A stretch of DNA of 64,000 bases from Corynespora cassiicola (taxonomy: Eukaryota > Ascomycota > Dothideomycetes > Pleosporales > Corynesporascaceae), in contig JAEUWY010000023.1 in the NCBI GenBank assembly GCA_022059125.1, forward strand, positions 1,178,001 to 1,242,000, written 5' to 3'. Under the pieces are notes generated by a model. The model did no database searches. It was not told the origin of the DNA and saw nothing but the letters and a program-made list of their open reading frames with translations. The translations under genes were made by a program, and so were the position numbers. Of this stretch, positions 46,476 to 57,839 are shown piece by piece (within the stretch, counting starts at the first letter, position 1; every line of letters begins with the position of its first letter).

Positions 46476-46962
46476 GAACGAATAACTTTGTCAGAAGGAT
46501 CCGAAAGGTGTTTGTCATTAAATTTGCTAGACTCAAATACAATCACTTCCGCATCAGACCCTTACTTTCTGTGCACCGAATCCACTTATATGCTCTGAAT
46601 ATTTCAGTTAAGCTAGATTTTTTTGAATGGGACTGATTTTATATTTCTTTCTCAACAGAGTAGGCCTCGTATGATGCAGTGACATCTGTCCTGCTTAGTC
46701 AGCGCGTCTACCTGCAAACGAAGCTGTTGCAACGAAGGAAACATACCGCCGGAATTCACTACGTGAGGGGAAACGATCGATTATATCTTTTGGGCTACTG
46801 CCCCTCATAACGCCCCCACTTTCCCCGTCCCTGATTCCCGTCACCTCGTCGTACTCCACGCGATACGCCACGATTCCTCCTACCCCAAGACTCAATCCGC
46901 TGTGGATAGTAATGCTTCCTTAGATTTAGTTTCCGGAAAAGATCACTCGAGCATAAACAGCC
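46476..46962. other. Intergenic region
   Basis: A/T-rich; nothing recognisable. Confidence 0.5.
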
Positions 46963-48242
46963 ATGTCAACTCCTGGTACTCCTCATAACCGTAACGGCAA
47001 CGGTCACGGCGGCGACTCTAGCGAGTCCAGCATCGACACTTGGATCGCCCAGGAACTTTCGCCCTTTCTTCGAGAGACCTATGGCACTGATCATGGGTTC
47101 ATGGACGAAATTTTAGCTGCTCGTCGGTACTTGAGGCTTCTTGTAAGTTCAACAACTTACTTCTCTCAAGGCACGCTGACATCCAATAGGAAGAAGTTGA
47201 ACGCAACCCCGGGGCAGTTATTGGTGTCATTACTGCTCTCGGTGACCATCACAGCGCTGATCACACACCCCATATCCGGCAACTCATTGATGACCCCAAT
47301 AATGCCATTTCAGTCCTACTTTGGTACCGCATGAGACACGGCGAGCTTCCAACCATCTCCGCTCACCTTACCAGACAGGCTCAGGTAGATGGGCAGCTGG
47401 CTCCTAGGGCCACCAATGGTCACATTGGAGCTTCAAATCCAGCTTCACCCCTTCCCGTGGCATACAACGGTAGCGGATTCGGTCACTTCAACACGTCTGG
47501 ACCTCGTTCGCAGCTCCCTCATGGAACTCAATCACACCGTGTCACGCGTGATCCCTTCATGGTTCCAATGGGCGATTCAACCTCATTCAACCACCGCTCC
47601 GAACCGCGTCCTAGTGACTTTCTGTCTCACCCTGGTCAGCTTCCTGCACCCGACATTTCTCTTCGAATTGGCGGTCCCAACGAGAACAACATTGGCAACA
47701 GGCGTGGCGCCGGCAGCGGTCTTACCATCTCGACCAGGTAATATCCCAACATCATTACGTCCTCCCTCACATAGCTAACAGTATCTAGCGGTCCATTCTT
47801 CCAGCCCCAACAGAATGCCTTCGCTGCCCTCATGTCGTCCGCTCCTTTTGAAAACCAGACGCCTGGTCCTCACTTCAGCGAATCTGCCCAGAGCCGCCTC
47901 CGCGAGAGCCGCTCGTTCGATGAACAGTTCGTCAAGAAACGCACTCCATACTCCGCCACCATTTTTGACCAACTCCGTAGCCGTCGCAATGTTCCGCAGC
48001 CTCCTCCTGCACTCAGTGCCCGCCTATCGGTCCCAAACCTGCCCCGTGGCGTCATTATGGATCTCGGTGGCGCGGCAGCTAATGATCCGTTTGCTGGTGG
48101 CCTCGAACGTCCAGGTACTAGCCCCTTGAGGACCATCTTCTCGAGCATTGATCTCGTTGGCTTGAATACCCAGGGTAACATGCGTCAAGGAGTGATTGAT
48201 GAGGATGATGAGAATGGCGGAGAGACACAGCACTCGGCTTGA
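46963..48242 (+). CDS. Unrecognised 393-residue protein, paralogue of the next gene
   Basis: Three exons (46963-47142, 47190-47737, 47789-48242). The first ~125 residues are a helical domain (IDTWIAQELSPFLRETYG, then EILAARRYLRLL, then ISVLLWYRMRHGELP). The remainder is Ser/Pro/Asn/Gly-rich and probably disordered, ending in an acidic tail. The helical domain is related to the product of 48948-49522: it shares the APFLR/SPFLR motif, spacing, and a phase-0 intron after the second helix (RYLRLL| versus RTLDWL|). I recognise no known family. The pair looks like a local duplication. Confidence 0.7.
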
Positions 48243-48947
48243 GGGGCTCTCGTGGCTACATGGTAGAGACCAGAAAAGTTGAAGGATGATGAACGTTCCT
48301 AGCTCTACTAGAAATGCGCGCCAATCGATGCTGACAAGTTGTCAGAGCTAAGATAGATATGTGATAGGAGCTGTAGTCTAACAAGCTACAAATATGATGG
48401 ACTTCTGCCATCATTTATGTACAATCAGAATGAGCTTTTCATTGATGCATGTGTGTGTATCCGTATGAACCACTATGTGAGAGTGCAATAAGGTACGTGA
48501 AGGAGACAAGCGAATCCTCCCAGTTTCCTCACATCTGAAATCTCTTGCACAGAGTACCAACCTCTATTGTTTTATTTACTTTTGTAGAGTTATCATGATG
48601 GCCGTTTGAAATTGCCCATACATTATCCGTGTAGTTGGATTGAAGCATATGCACCTCTGATCATTGCGTAAGAGATCCAGCTACTCGGCGAAAGAAAACG
48701 TGGCTGCAAACGCAAAACTGCAAGTGTAACTAAATAGGGTTGTTTGCTATAGCGCTGATTGACTATCGAGCTTCCCCGCTCAAAGAGCGTTTGTAAATTG
48801 AAACATCCACATTCGAACTTTTTTTTTTTACCATCTCCTGGTATAGATCCCATCAAACATCTTTACAAGATCCGGCCAAGAAGTAACTGATCCTGAACCT
48901 CTGAGGGTATACCGGCACTAAGCTTTCATGGTGTTGAAATTCTAGAC
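48243..48947. other. Intergenic region between the paralogous genes
   Basis: 700 bases, nothing recognisable except A/T-rich flanks and a T-run at 48821-48830. Confidence 0.5.
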
Positions 48948-49522
48948 ATGTCTTTCCCACCTCGGCAGCACAGTGTTCCACAAGGCACCCAGGTGACGCC
49001 TCAAGATATACAAACGATCGACCGCGAATTTGAGAACCAGTCGCTGGCACCGTTCTTGCGGACTTACTTTCGTGAGGCGAACAAGCCGAACTTCTATTAT
49101 GATCCTCTCATGCAAAAGGCTAGTCGAACTTTGGACTGGCTGGTAAGTCACGTTCAACCTGTCGTCTACTTTCATAACGCCTTTAGGATTATTTTGACAG
49201 TCAACCTGATCAAGTTCATCAGCTTGTATTCGAAATCGTCAACGGGATAAATCAACAGTTTGTTAGCATCAAAGGCGATCGTGATCTGTTTCTATTAATC
49301 ATCCTTCGCCACTATCGCCATCACGGAGGTCTGATTCTTCCGCCCTTGAAACCGGCTCGCGATGCTCAAGAAGCGGCAGTCGCTTATAATTACCGGGTCA
49401 TCTATCCAAACTGGTATGTTGCTATTACTACGTATCGATTCTGGCCTTGACAAACAAACAGGTTGCGAGCACGAAACACACCGACTCAGCCTGCAGTTGG
49501 CTCGTCTTGCTTTTCGCGATGA
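48948..49522 (+). CDS. Short unrecognised paralogue of the preceding gene
   Basis: Three exons (48948-49142, 49187-49413, 49462-49522) give 160 residues. Exon 1 has QSLAPFLRTYFREANKPNFY and ends at RTLDWL, the same intron place and phase as the upstream gene. Exon 2 continues with DYFDSQPDQVHQL and a second helical block LFLLIILRHYRHHGGLILPP, matching LLWYRMRHGELP there. The protein lacks the long Ser/Pro-rich tail of its neighbour and stops soon after the helical domain. It could be a short functional paralogue or a truncated copy. The acceptor at 49186 was chosen because the later one at 49200 leads at once to a stop. Confidence 0.6.
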
Positions 49523-49719
49523 TGCTTCGGACTTCCGACCGGCGCCATGTCTTACAAGAGGTCACCACTACGGCTTCAGAGCCCACGGCAACTAAGCTGC
49601 GCCCATAGCCTTTGGAGAAAGCCCGGGGGGTCTGACCAAACAAAAGATTGCCCGCTAGGGCGTGGAGGAAGATTGCTACATTCTCATTTCTCGATTCTAT
49701 GTACAAGTATAGATTTGAT

Positions 49720-51180
49720 TTAACCCTTGAGGCCAATATCATTGGCGCTCAGCACAAACTCCATAAACCCGGCATTGGTGTCCAAGATGTTCTGGACATA
49801 TTCATCGGCGGTAGGGTAGAAGTTGGTGGGATAGCCAAATTCCATAGTGTATCCGTAAACCTTGTTAACATTGTCGTCTCCGTGCCAGCGACTGAAGCTG
49901 TAGTCATCGCTGGCGCCTGAAGTGGGGTACAAGCCAACAGCCTGCTGGGGAACGTAGTCGCGACCGGCGACAGCCATCATAGCATCGGTGGTGCGATTGG
50001 CAGTCAAGGCAATATTGTCCCAATCCTCCTGCGAAACAAACTCCTTATACAGCTCGTCTTCGACGATTCCCCGCTTTCCGTCAAACTCGGGGTTGAAGAG
50101 GTTCTGCTTAGGGTCGAGGGATTGGTTAACGTCGTCGCCCCAGGAGTAGAGAAGAGTGCCTGCAGCAGAGTGCACGTCGATGAACCACCTGATGTTCGGG
50201 AAGATGTCGTATACCCAGACCATGTTCCTAGTCTCAGGCTCGGAGAAGGGAGCTGTGCCGTAGAAGGCCTGGCTCTCAGGGTTTGTGGAGGCGGGAGAAA
50301 CGCTGGGGTCGAAGTGCTTGGTGAAATTCCAGAGGAAGTCAAAGTTGCGGTTGAGGTCCACACCGACACTGAGGGGACGGCCGGGGGTGGACGACTCGGG
50401 GTTGCGGTTCTTGCGCCAAAGGTTGCTGTTCGCCTGGTCGTGGACCACACCGTCGGGGTTGGTAAGCGGAATGAAGACGATGCCGCTGCCGAGTACCGTC
50501 TTGACCTGTGAGTTGGTGTAGGTCTTGTTTCCGTAGGTCAGACCGACTCGGTGCTTGTTCGCGTAGAGCAGATCACTGATGAAGTAGATGAGGTTGTCGG
50601 GGCCGCCACGCTCGCGTGCGTGGATACCAGAGGTGAGGTAGATGTACTGCTTATCTTTCTTGATCTTCTCGGCCTTGTTGGCAACGCCACCGGTGACGGT
50701 ACGGCCTTCGAAGGTCTTGTAGGGAGCATCGAAAAGCTCGATTCCATACTCCTTCTCCAGACCCTTGAGCGCCGAGTTCACCTCGTCAACGTTCAGGATG
50801 GCACCAACGTCCAGCTTTTCACCCTTCTTTGGAGCACCAAGACCTCGAGGAGCGATCTTTCCGCCCTTGAAACGGTCGCCTTGTCCAATTGGGGCCAGAT
50901 CCTCCTGCCTCTTGGAGAGCTCGTTGAGCGTGTGGATGCGCACCACGGTGTTGTCTACGCTCCGCCTCAGCATCTCCAATTGCTCGCTCGAGACGAGGGC
51001 GTGCAGCTTGTGCTCGTCATCGGAGCGCATGACGACAGGCCTGCAGCCATAATCAAGCTCGGCGTTGCTTCGGATCACGTTGTACAGGTGACTGGCGTCT
51101 TTTGCGTAGAGTGCGACGCTGAGGACATCGGAAGCGAGCGCAACTCCGGGGAGCAGACCGAGAATGGAGGTGGGCTTCAT
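49720..51180 (-). CDS. Secreted M14-family metallocarboxypeptidase
   Basis: Single exon, 486 residues. A signal peptide (MKPTSILGLLPGVALA) is followed by a propeptide of about 100 residues and the catalytic domain. Zinc ligands fit HxxE in SGIHARERGG (His187, Glu190) and His337 in FIDVHSAAG. The substrate-carboxylate pair is in VDLNRNFDF (Asn277, Arg278). The catalytic glutamate is in YTMEFGYPTNFYP near the end. Such enzymes remove C-terminal residues from peptides outside the cell or in the vacuole. A dibasic KR near residue 90 may be the propeptide cleavage site. The gene converges on the small orphan gene 197 bases away. Confidence 0.93.
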   Translation of the reverse strand: MKPTSILGLLPGVALASDVLSVALYAKDASHLYNVIRSNAELDYGCRPVVMRSDDEHKLHALVSSEQLEMLRRSVDNTVVRIHTLNELSKRQEDLAPIGQGDRFKGGKIAPRGLGAPKKGEKLDVGAILNVDEVNSALKGLEKEYGIELFDAPYKTFEGRTVTGGVANKAEKIKKDKQYIYLTSGIHARERGGPDNLIYFISDLLYANKHRVGLTYGNKTYTNSQVKTVLGSGIVFIPLTNPDGVVHDQANSNLWRKNRNPESSTPGRPLSVGVDLNRNFDFLWNFTKHFDPSVSPASTNPESQAFYGTAPFSEPETRNMVWVYDIFPNIRWFIDVHSAAGTLLYSWGDDVNQSLDPKQNLFNPEFDGKRGIVEDELYKEFVSQEDWDNIALTANRTTDAMMAVAGRDYVPQQAVGLYPTSGASDDYSFSRWHGDDNVNKVYGYTMEFGYPTNFYPTADEYVQNILDTNAGFMEFVLSANDIGLKG

Positions 51181-51808
51181 GGTGAAAGGATTCCGGCGAG
51201 GGTCGAGGCAGCCAGGCGCAAGCTACAGCTGAGCATGATAGCCGTCTAAATAGAGGCCAGGAACCAGGAACAAACGACACGGACGCGCCGAAGACTTGTC
51301 GACCATCCGCCTTCTAGGGTACCCCGCAGGCCAGGCCTCGAGTTATCGGCTTGACACCTTCTCGACTGGGGTAGATGGGCGGTCGCTTAAGACTTGAGCA
51401 CGGTCTTGGCCTACCCATCGAGCAAGGGCTGTGCCGCCACGTCCTCGCGGTATCACGGGGCGCTTTTAAGGTTATCGGTCGAACCAGGGAGCATTGCAGG
51501 AGCTCACGACCTGCCCATGTCGCTCTAGCCACTGGAAGAGCTTTATCCAGCTTCCAGAAATCCCACAGCGGTGGCGCTTGTCAGGAACACTGCCAAGGGC
51601 CCAACGCTCGCCAAGGACGACAGTCGATCACAACAAACGGCGCGAATGATGGCATAGTGCAGTTGCTTTTCTACTCTGCTAGCAAGAGAAGACGACACAC
51701 CCCATGGCCGTTCCTTGGGCGGACCGGCCGTCACCAACACATGTCCGGGCACAGCCCCAGATGACCCAGGTGCACCAGTGAGCAGGAATGCATTCCGCTT
51801 GCGCGTGG
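51181..51808. other. Intergenic region between carboxypeptidase and tyrosinase-like genes
   Basis: Carboxypeptidase promoter (minus strand) and tyrosinase-like 3' flank. No gene supported. Confidence 0.5.
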
Positions 51809-53311
51809 CTAGTTGTAGTAGTAGCACGTCTCGGCCTCCATCAACGCTCCAAAGTCGGACACTCTACGTGTCGGGGCGATGTCATCCAGCCACGCCATCC
51901 TGATGACTGTGTCCGGCCGGACGGGTTCGTCAGTGGCCGGGTAGCCCGTCGTCCAGTTGAACGGGTTTTGGTTGTGTGCAGTCTCGTTGAATCTACGGGC
52001 AGCATCTTGTGCTTGCCAGAGGGAAAACAGTCGATCAATGTTTGCATGCATAAGCCAAAATATCGGATCGGTTGCGGCGGAAGCGGGGTCCAATTGAAGC
52101 CCCCCGACCGCAAAGCGAGCTGCATTGACGAGATTCAATACATGTGAGGATTTGACCGGGATCCCGTTAACACGGTCGAGAAGGCAGCCAAGATCCCGGC
52201 ACGCCAAATCGTCCTCGATGCGCGTAGGACGAAGGAACCTTCCCAAGTATTCATTCAAGTCGCGGGTAATGCACCTATCGTTGGTTTTGAAGGGAGACGT
52301 CGAGTCATTGAATAACATGTCAAGGTCTTCGAAGTTCTCCAGTGTAGGCCACACAAAGGAAGAAGATTTGGCGTACGCCTCATCGTATCGAAGAGGCACA
52401 CCTAGGCGGACCTTCAATCATCAGCATGTTCTTGTCTTTATCTGAGGACATGGGTCTCTGCTTACGACTTCACCGTGGAATGGAGAAGCATATACACAAC
52501 CCCCACCACTTCCCGGTGGGATGTGGAACGACTCGTTATAATACCTTAGATAGACCCAGCCATGTCCGCCGGGATACGGTGCACCGTTTCTACCCATGGA
52601 AGTGGCATTGTTTGCGAATATGGGGTCCTCGGTAATGTTCTGATGGTGTTCGGAGAAGTCCCAATACGGAAGCGCGCCGTCATAGCCGCATTCAAGGCGA
52701 AGGGCCTTCTCGTACAGGTTCAAGTACCATCGGTTGAGGTGGAAAAAGGTCCCAGTGAAGAGATGGCTCCGGCCCATGAATGTGCGTTCCACGACAAAGT
52801 CATCGATGCGGACTACTTTTGTAAGTTCCTATGAAAGCGGTAGAGCAAAGTTGTGGCTCACATCGTGATGCTGTTGTGAATACAGTGTCTTTATTCCAGT
52901 TCGGGTGTCTACCGTGAAGGCAAGACACTGCGGTAAGATAGCTTTCGCGCGCTCCGTCCCTCATCTGAGCCCTAGGCCATGTTCCAGAGACGATAAGCCA
53001 CAAAAGGCGTCGGATTCTTACCATGAAGGACGATGAACAACATTGTCGAAGGAGCACTCGTTGGTGCTTTCTGAAAGTAATTTCACCACAACGTCCAAAT
53101 ACTTATAGTGGAGCTCAGCAATGGGTTCCGGCGAGGGAGTCTGGCTGGGTGAAGTAGAGTTAAGGGTCGAGGTTGTAAGATAAGAACTCGCACCATCTGG
53201 GTAGGATTTGATGAGTGGACCTCTGTGTCTGACCAATTCGGTGCCGTGCGCATGGGCACTGTGAGCGGCGAAGGCCAAAAGGATCGCGTTGTAGAGCATC
53301 ATCAACTTCAT
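51809..53311 (-). CDS. Secreted tyrosinase-fold protein lacking most copper ligands
   Basis: Four exons (53311-53022, 52971-52884, 52828-52466, 52411-51809) give 447 residues. An alternative ATG at 53386 adds 25. A signal peptide (MLYNAILLAFAAHSAHA) leads into the tyrosinase domain: ESYLTAVSCLHG, RIDDFVVERTFMGRSH, NRWYLNLYEKAL, GYDGALPYWDFS, then RCITRDLNEYL and DPIFWLMHANIDRLFSLWQ. Tyrosinases carry His-His-His at each copper site. At copper A the first His reads Arg (VVER) and the third Asn (HLNRWY). At copper B the HxxxH pair reads Val-Asn-Ala-Ala-Arg, and the final His-His reads Met-His. The structural residues around the sites remain. It is therefore probably not an active oxidase, perhaps a binding or structural pseudo-enzyme. 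The splice frame is clean throughout. Confidence 0.8.
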
Positions 53312-54149
53312 TCTCAGGTGTTTCCGAGTCGTCAAATGCGATGGGAGACTAGACGGGTGTTGGAAAAGAGTGGGTTTTAACAACATAAAGTGGACGAGTA
53401 GTTGTTCAGTGGCTCAGAGGTCAAGCCCAAACTTGAGGGTTCAGAGGGGATAGTGCAGGGAGGAACCGGAGAGCTGGAGATAAGACACTCTTGCCCTCTT
53501 TCCACCCCTCGTTTGCGGGACACCACCTTTGCAGACTAATGGTGACAGCATGTCAACCGGAAACTGTACAGTAAAGTAATGCACAACCAGAAGAGCAACA
53601 GACTCGAAAAAGAGCAAGAGCCGGTACGTAGCTGTCCTCTGTGCACTGCCTGGACAACATCGCACAAGCGAGTCTGTGCAGCAGAGTCTCAAGCTACAAA
53701 GGAAATGCCACGGCAGCCAGGCACCCGAGCCATCTGACGTGGTGCTGAATGTACTCGATGGTATGGCCTTTTATTCTCGAAACTGCTGGAGCACCTGCGT
53801 ACGAAGCCTGCCGTGACTGGAGAGGGCCAAATGTTGGTCGGTATGCCGGCCAGGGCTTGCCAAATTCGGAATGTCAATTTACGAGGGACAGACTAATGGA
53901 GCCGGCCGTGACCAGCCGAATGAGCTTGAGTCGACTCAGCAATGTGTGTCAGAGGGAGAGAGGGGCGGGCGGTTGGTGTTCCCACTGTGCGCTAGTCCCA
54001 AGACAGACTAGCGCTATCGGAATTTCGTTGAAGCGAATGGCCGGCGCACATTGTCGAAATGGTGCCGACATTTTGCACTCCAACCTCGACAACTGCGACG
54101 ACGCACCCCCGAACCACCCGACGAAACTCCTTCCACATAATCAGCCACA
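53312..54149. promoter_or_regulatory. Shared upstream region of divergent tyrosinase-like gene and RPL23
   Basis: 840 bases between two divergent start codons; no gene found. Promoters of both genes must lie here, but I can point to no specific element. Confidence 0.45.
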
Positions 54150-54821
54150 ATGTCTAAGCGAGGGTATGTCTGCGAAGATCTGGAGCCTCGCAGTTGCTGC
54201 GGCGAATGGAAGAGAATGGAATTTGGCTAACACTGGTGCAGTCGCGGTGGTGCCTCTGGCAACAAGCTCAAGATGACCCTCGGTCTTCCTGTGTACGTTA
54301 CGTCCCCTCGGTTGCGATTCTCTCGGCGAGCGCTGCGGTCGAATTCTGGCGATATCCACAGTAGTGGCAGGCGTCTTCTGGAGAGGAACTTGGCTAATGG
54401 ATACACAGCGGAGCCGTCATGAACTGCTGCGACAACTCGGGAGCCCGTAACCTGTACATCATCTCCGTCAAGGGTATTGGTGCGCGCCTGAACCGTCTGC
54501 CGGCTGCCGGTGCCGGTGACATGGTCATGGCCACCGTCAAGAAGGGAAAGCCCGAGCTCAGGAAGAAGGTCATGCCCGCCGTCGTCGTCCGCCAGAGCAA
54601 GCCCTGGAGGAGGGGTGACGGTGTCTACCTGTACTTCGAGGACAACGCTGGTGTGGTGAGTGCTGGAAACAAATTGTGCGCATAGGAACCGCAGGCTGAC
54701 CACCACGCAGATTGTCAACCCCAAGGGAGAAATGAAGGGCTCCGCCATCACCGGCCCCGTCGCCAAGGAGGCCGCTGAGCTCTGGCCGCGTATCGCCTCC
54801 AACTCCGGTGTTGTCATGTGA
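54150..54821 (+). CDS. RPL23: 60S ribosomal protein uL14 (L23)
   Basis: Four exons (54150-54163, 54242-54292, 54409-54655, 54711-54821) give exactly 140 residues, the usual eukaryotic length. Exon 1 encodes only MSKR plus two bases. The protein reads [74 protein letters not shown] and ends [24 protein letters not shown]. uL14 lies on the subunit interface of the large ribosomal subunit. Splice sites are all GT-AG; two short introns sit near the 5' end, as is common in fungal ribosomal-protein genes. Confidence 0.97.
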
Positions 54822-55149
54822 GGTGTCTCTTTTCCCGCTCTTCTCCAACATTTATGGGTCCAACGGAAACGGCGAAATGCATTCATGGGGTGAAGGCTTT
54901 GGACGTAGTCATTGCGTAAAGTTAGCAATGGAATGAACCTTCACAAAAGCAAGTTTTGGCGCCCACATGAACCATTCAGAGGTCTAGGATACCCTTCAAT
55001 GACACTCAAAAGTTGCGAGGCACATGGCCGGAATTCTGTTCACATCTGATGTTTCAAGTGGCCGAATGACTGCAACAGGATAATCAAAACAAATTGTTCA
55101 TTACCATAGCTATGACCAGAATGAATGCTGCTCCGCAATACGTAAGGGA
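54822..55149. other. Short intergenic region between convergent genes
   Basis: About 330 bases of 3' flank; nothing recognisable. Confidence 0.5.
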
Positions 55150-56317
55150 CTATGTACGATCAACAACAGCAGACTACGGTACTCTTAGCATGAAATGCGA
55201 TCACAAGCCAGCATACTTACACCTTCTTCCTCTACGACAACGTCCGCCGACCACCGCATCATGATCATAGTCTCGTCAACGGCTCGCTTCCTACCACCAA
55301 CGAACTGCAGATTCTCATTGCCCACCACACCAGTTGTCACCTGCCCATTGCTCGGCGCACCGAGACCCTGGACCTGTCCATTCCCACCCTGCACAACGTT
55401 GGAGTAGCTAGTCAACATGGTTTGGACACCAGAGACAAAGTCTTGGCCGTCGAACTCGCAGTGGCCGCCTTGAGGCGTATTGTCAACCGTCTGCATCTGG
55501 TTGATTTGGTCGGCACTAAGGCCTTGATCTGCCGCGAGTTGCTCATAGGCAGTCACGGCCTGTGGAATGCTACCCTGCAACAGCTGGAGCTCGGATTGTG
55601 TCGACTGGTAGTGAATCCGCGTCTGCGGCATGACCTGGGCTGCATTGACAAAGTCAACCTGTGGGGGCATGCCTCCGCAGTTCAGCTCGACCGCGCTATT
55701 GGGGTAGTTCTGCATCTGGGCTGGAATGAAGAAGCCGCTCATCAGCAGACTGCCTCCGGAGACACCAGTGAACACGACAGCGGACATGTTGACTGCGACG
55801 CGCTGCGGCATCTCGTTTTGGATAAAGTCGTTCACGGCCTGGGCGTGTGCAACGCCATCCGTACGCTGCAGTCCCTGGCCACCGCCCCAGAAGAGGTTTG
55901 GGTCGGGTGCCAGGAGCGCAACGCCCATGGTGTTCGCCTGGACATTCTGATTGGGAAAGTCGAAGAACGACTGGCCACCATCACCGTGGAGCAGGACATT
56001 CGCGCCTTATTCTTGTTAGCTCAGTTCATTCGGCACGGCTCTGACCACTAACCCATGGTTCCATTCGGCGACGTAGCAGCCGCGCCCGGTACTCCGCTCG
56101 CGGCCATGAACTGATCTGCCGGTGCAGCAATCTTGAAGCGAATGGGCAGCCCGTTCACCATGACGGTGTCGTCCAGGATCATCGACCCATCGGTAGCCTG
56201 TGAGATGCCTTGTGGCACCTGAGCGGCCTGTTGCTGGGCCGTTTGTCCTCCCCCTCTTCCACGCTGAGGAGCGGCGGCAACAAGTGCGGCCAGCGAGGCG
56301 AATGCTAGGACGTACAT
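55150..56317 (-). CDS. Secreted alpha/beta-hydrolase-like protein
   Basis: Three exons (56317-56053, 56005-55221, 55173-55150) give 357 residues. A signal peptide (MYVLAFASLAALVAAA) is followed by a Gln-rich stretch and a hydrolase-like core: NVLLHGDGGQSFFDFP (HG oxyanion-type motif), MGVALLAP and FTGVSGGSLLMSGF, where GVSGG is the nucleophile-elbow pattern. A histidine in GGHCEF could complete the triad. Fungal relatives are often mislabelled as cyclin-like F-box proteins; the sequence shows neither. The last intron (55220-55174) has a good branch site (TGCTAAG) and leaves a final exon of only seven codons. If it is not spliced the protein would end at 55185. Substrate unknown. Confidence 0.75.
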
Positions 56318-57839
56318 GTCGGATAGGATCCGGTAGAATAATGGCTTGTTGGAACAGGAGAAAAGTGCACAGCACCAATGTTAGAAATTAAATACAAGAA
56401 GGTAAACTTGTTATAGAAAGGCGGACCGGCCGAATAAGTCGAAAAAAAAAAGTGATCAAGCTAATCACTCAGCACGCAACAGCAAGTTGACAGCGAGAGG
56501 AAAGAAGGGAGGGGGGAGGATGGGGGAGGGGGGAGGAGGTAGCACAAGAACAGGAGGCATCACTCGAGACATGATAGCTTGACAAGCCCTCCCCAACCCT
56601 ACCCATTCCCTCGCACGCTAGGGGGAACACATGGAGTGGGCCGAGTATAAAGGCGGGTCAAACGAGCCGCAGTCGCCAAGTATTGTTCCCAGCGGCAATC
56701 CGAGGGCGAAGCCTCGCGCTGTGAGCTTGACAGTACGAGGCGGCGAGGGCGCCCGTTGGCCGAGCACGCCGTTTGATGTTCCGTGATGGCGCATGTGCGG
56801 TTTGAAGGAGTGGTCGGAGAGCTACGTGCATGTTTCGGGGGCGTCGCTTGGCGAGGCCATGCCGACGATGTGAAGAGATGGGCCGCCCGAGGCTAAGACA
56901 TCTTGGGGGTCTTGGGGGGGCAAGGGGGATAGGGGAGCTTGAAACAACCTACTACGGGACCGGAATGCTAAGTGTAAGTTTGTCTCTGCCTGCATGGCTA
57001 TTCTTGGGGAGTTTGGCGGAGCGGGAGCGGTGGGAATACCTCAGGATCGGGGGTCGGGGGTCGGGGGTCGGTGTAGGAGAGGCTAGGCTCGGGTTGTGGG
57101 ACATCTTCGGCCGCAGGTGGGCCTCGAGCCGGCGTCCCGTCTGGTCCTTCCCGTGCATCTCCACCCCAGCCCATTGCTTGCTGAGCTCAGCTCTATCTTG
57201 CGAGCTGTCGGCCACCAACCTCATTCCTATCACAGTATAGATGTGCCCTTCCACACCTGGCAATTGCCTGCAGTGAGGCATTCATCCCTCAGCTCAGGCA
57301 CCACAGCATGAGTTGATGTTGACTTCCGCTAGCCAAGCCACTGGACGACTCGTTAATCCCCGCAATTCACCCTGCGGGGTTAAGCTTAGGCCCATCACCG
57401 GGGGACTTTTCCATGTCTAAAATCGTCAGCCAAAACAAATTGACCGTTCTGATTAGCCGTGCCGTTCGACTGGACCATCAGCACGCTCGGTGATGCAAGG
57501 ATCGTTGGCTCGTAGCGTCCACATGGGGGCTTGTTCGGCAAGAGAATAGGATATTGGCTGATGGCTGCGCGGAATAAAGGTGCGGGCTGATTCCGGCACG
57601 TAGATTTTAAGGGCTGACAAGGGATAAATAGTCCCCAATGGCCGTGTGTATATAGCATGTAGCTTGACCGGTCCTTCAACTCCAGCTGCTGTTGCGATAC
57701 CAGGCGCAGATACCTGCCGACCTCGTTTCTCTTCCTTCCTTCGTCTGCTTGGCTTTGTTGTACACATCACCCGCTCCACTTTAATCAAGTGAATACTGTC
57801 CGCCGCATTGAATCTCCATTCCATAACTGTACAATCACC
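56318..57839. other. 1.5-kb intergenic region
   Basis: No supportable gene. It contains a purine-rich tract on the plus strand (56501-56545) and a four-copy GGGGTC-type repeat near 57045-57070. It must include the promoters of the hydrolase-like gene (minus) and the GMC gene (plus). Confidence 0.5.
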
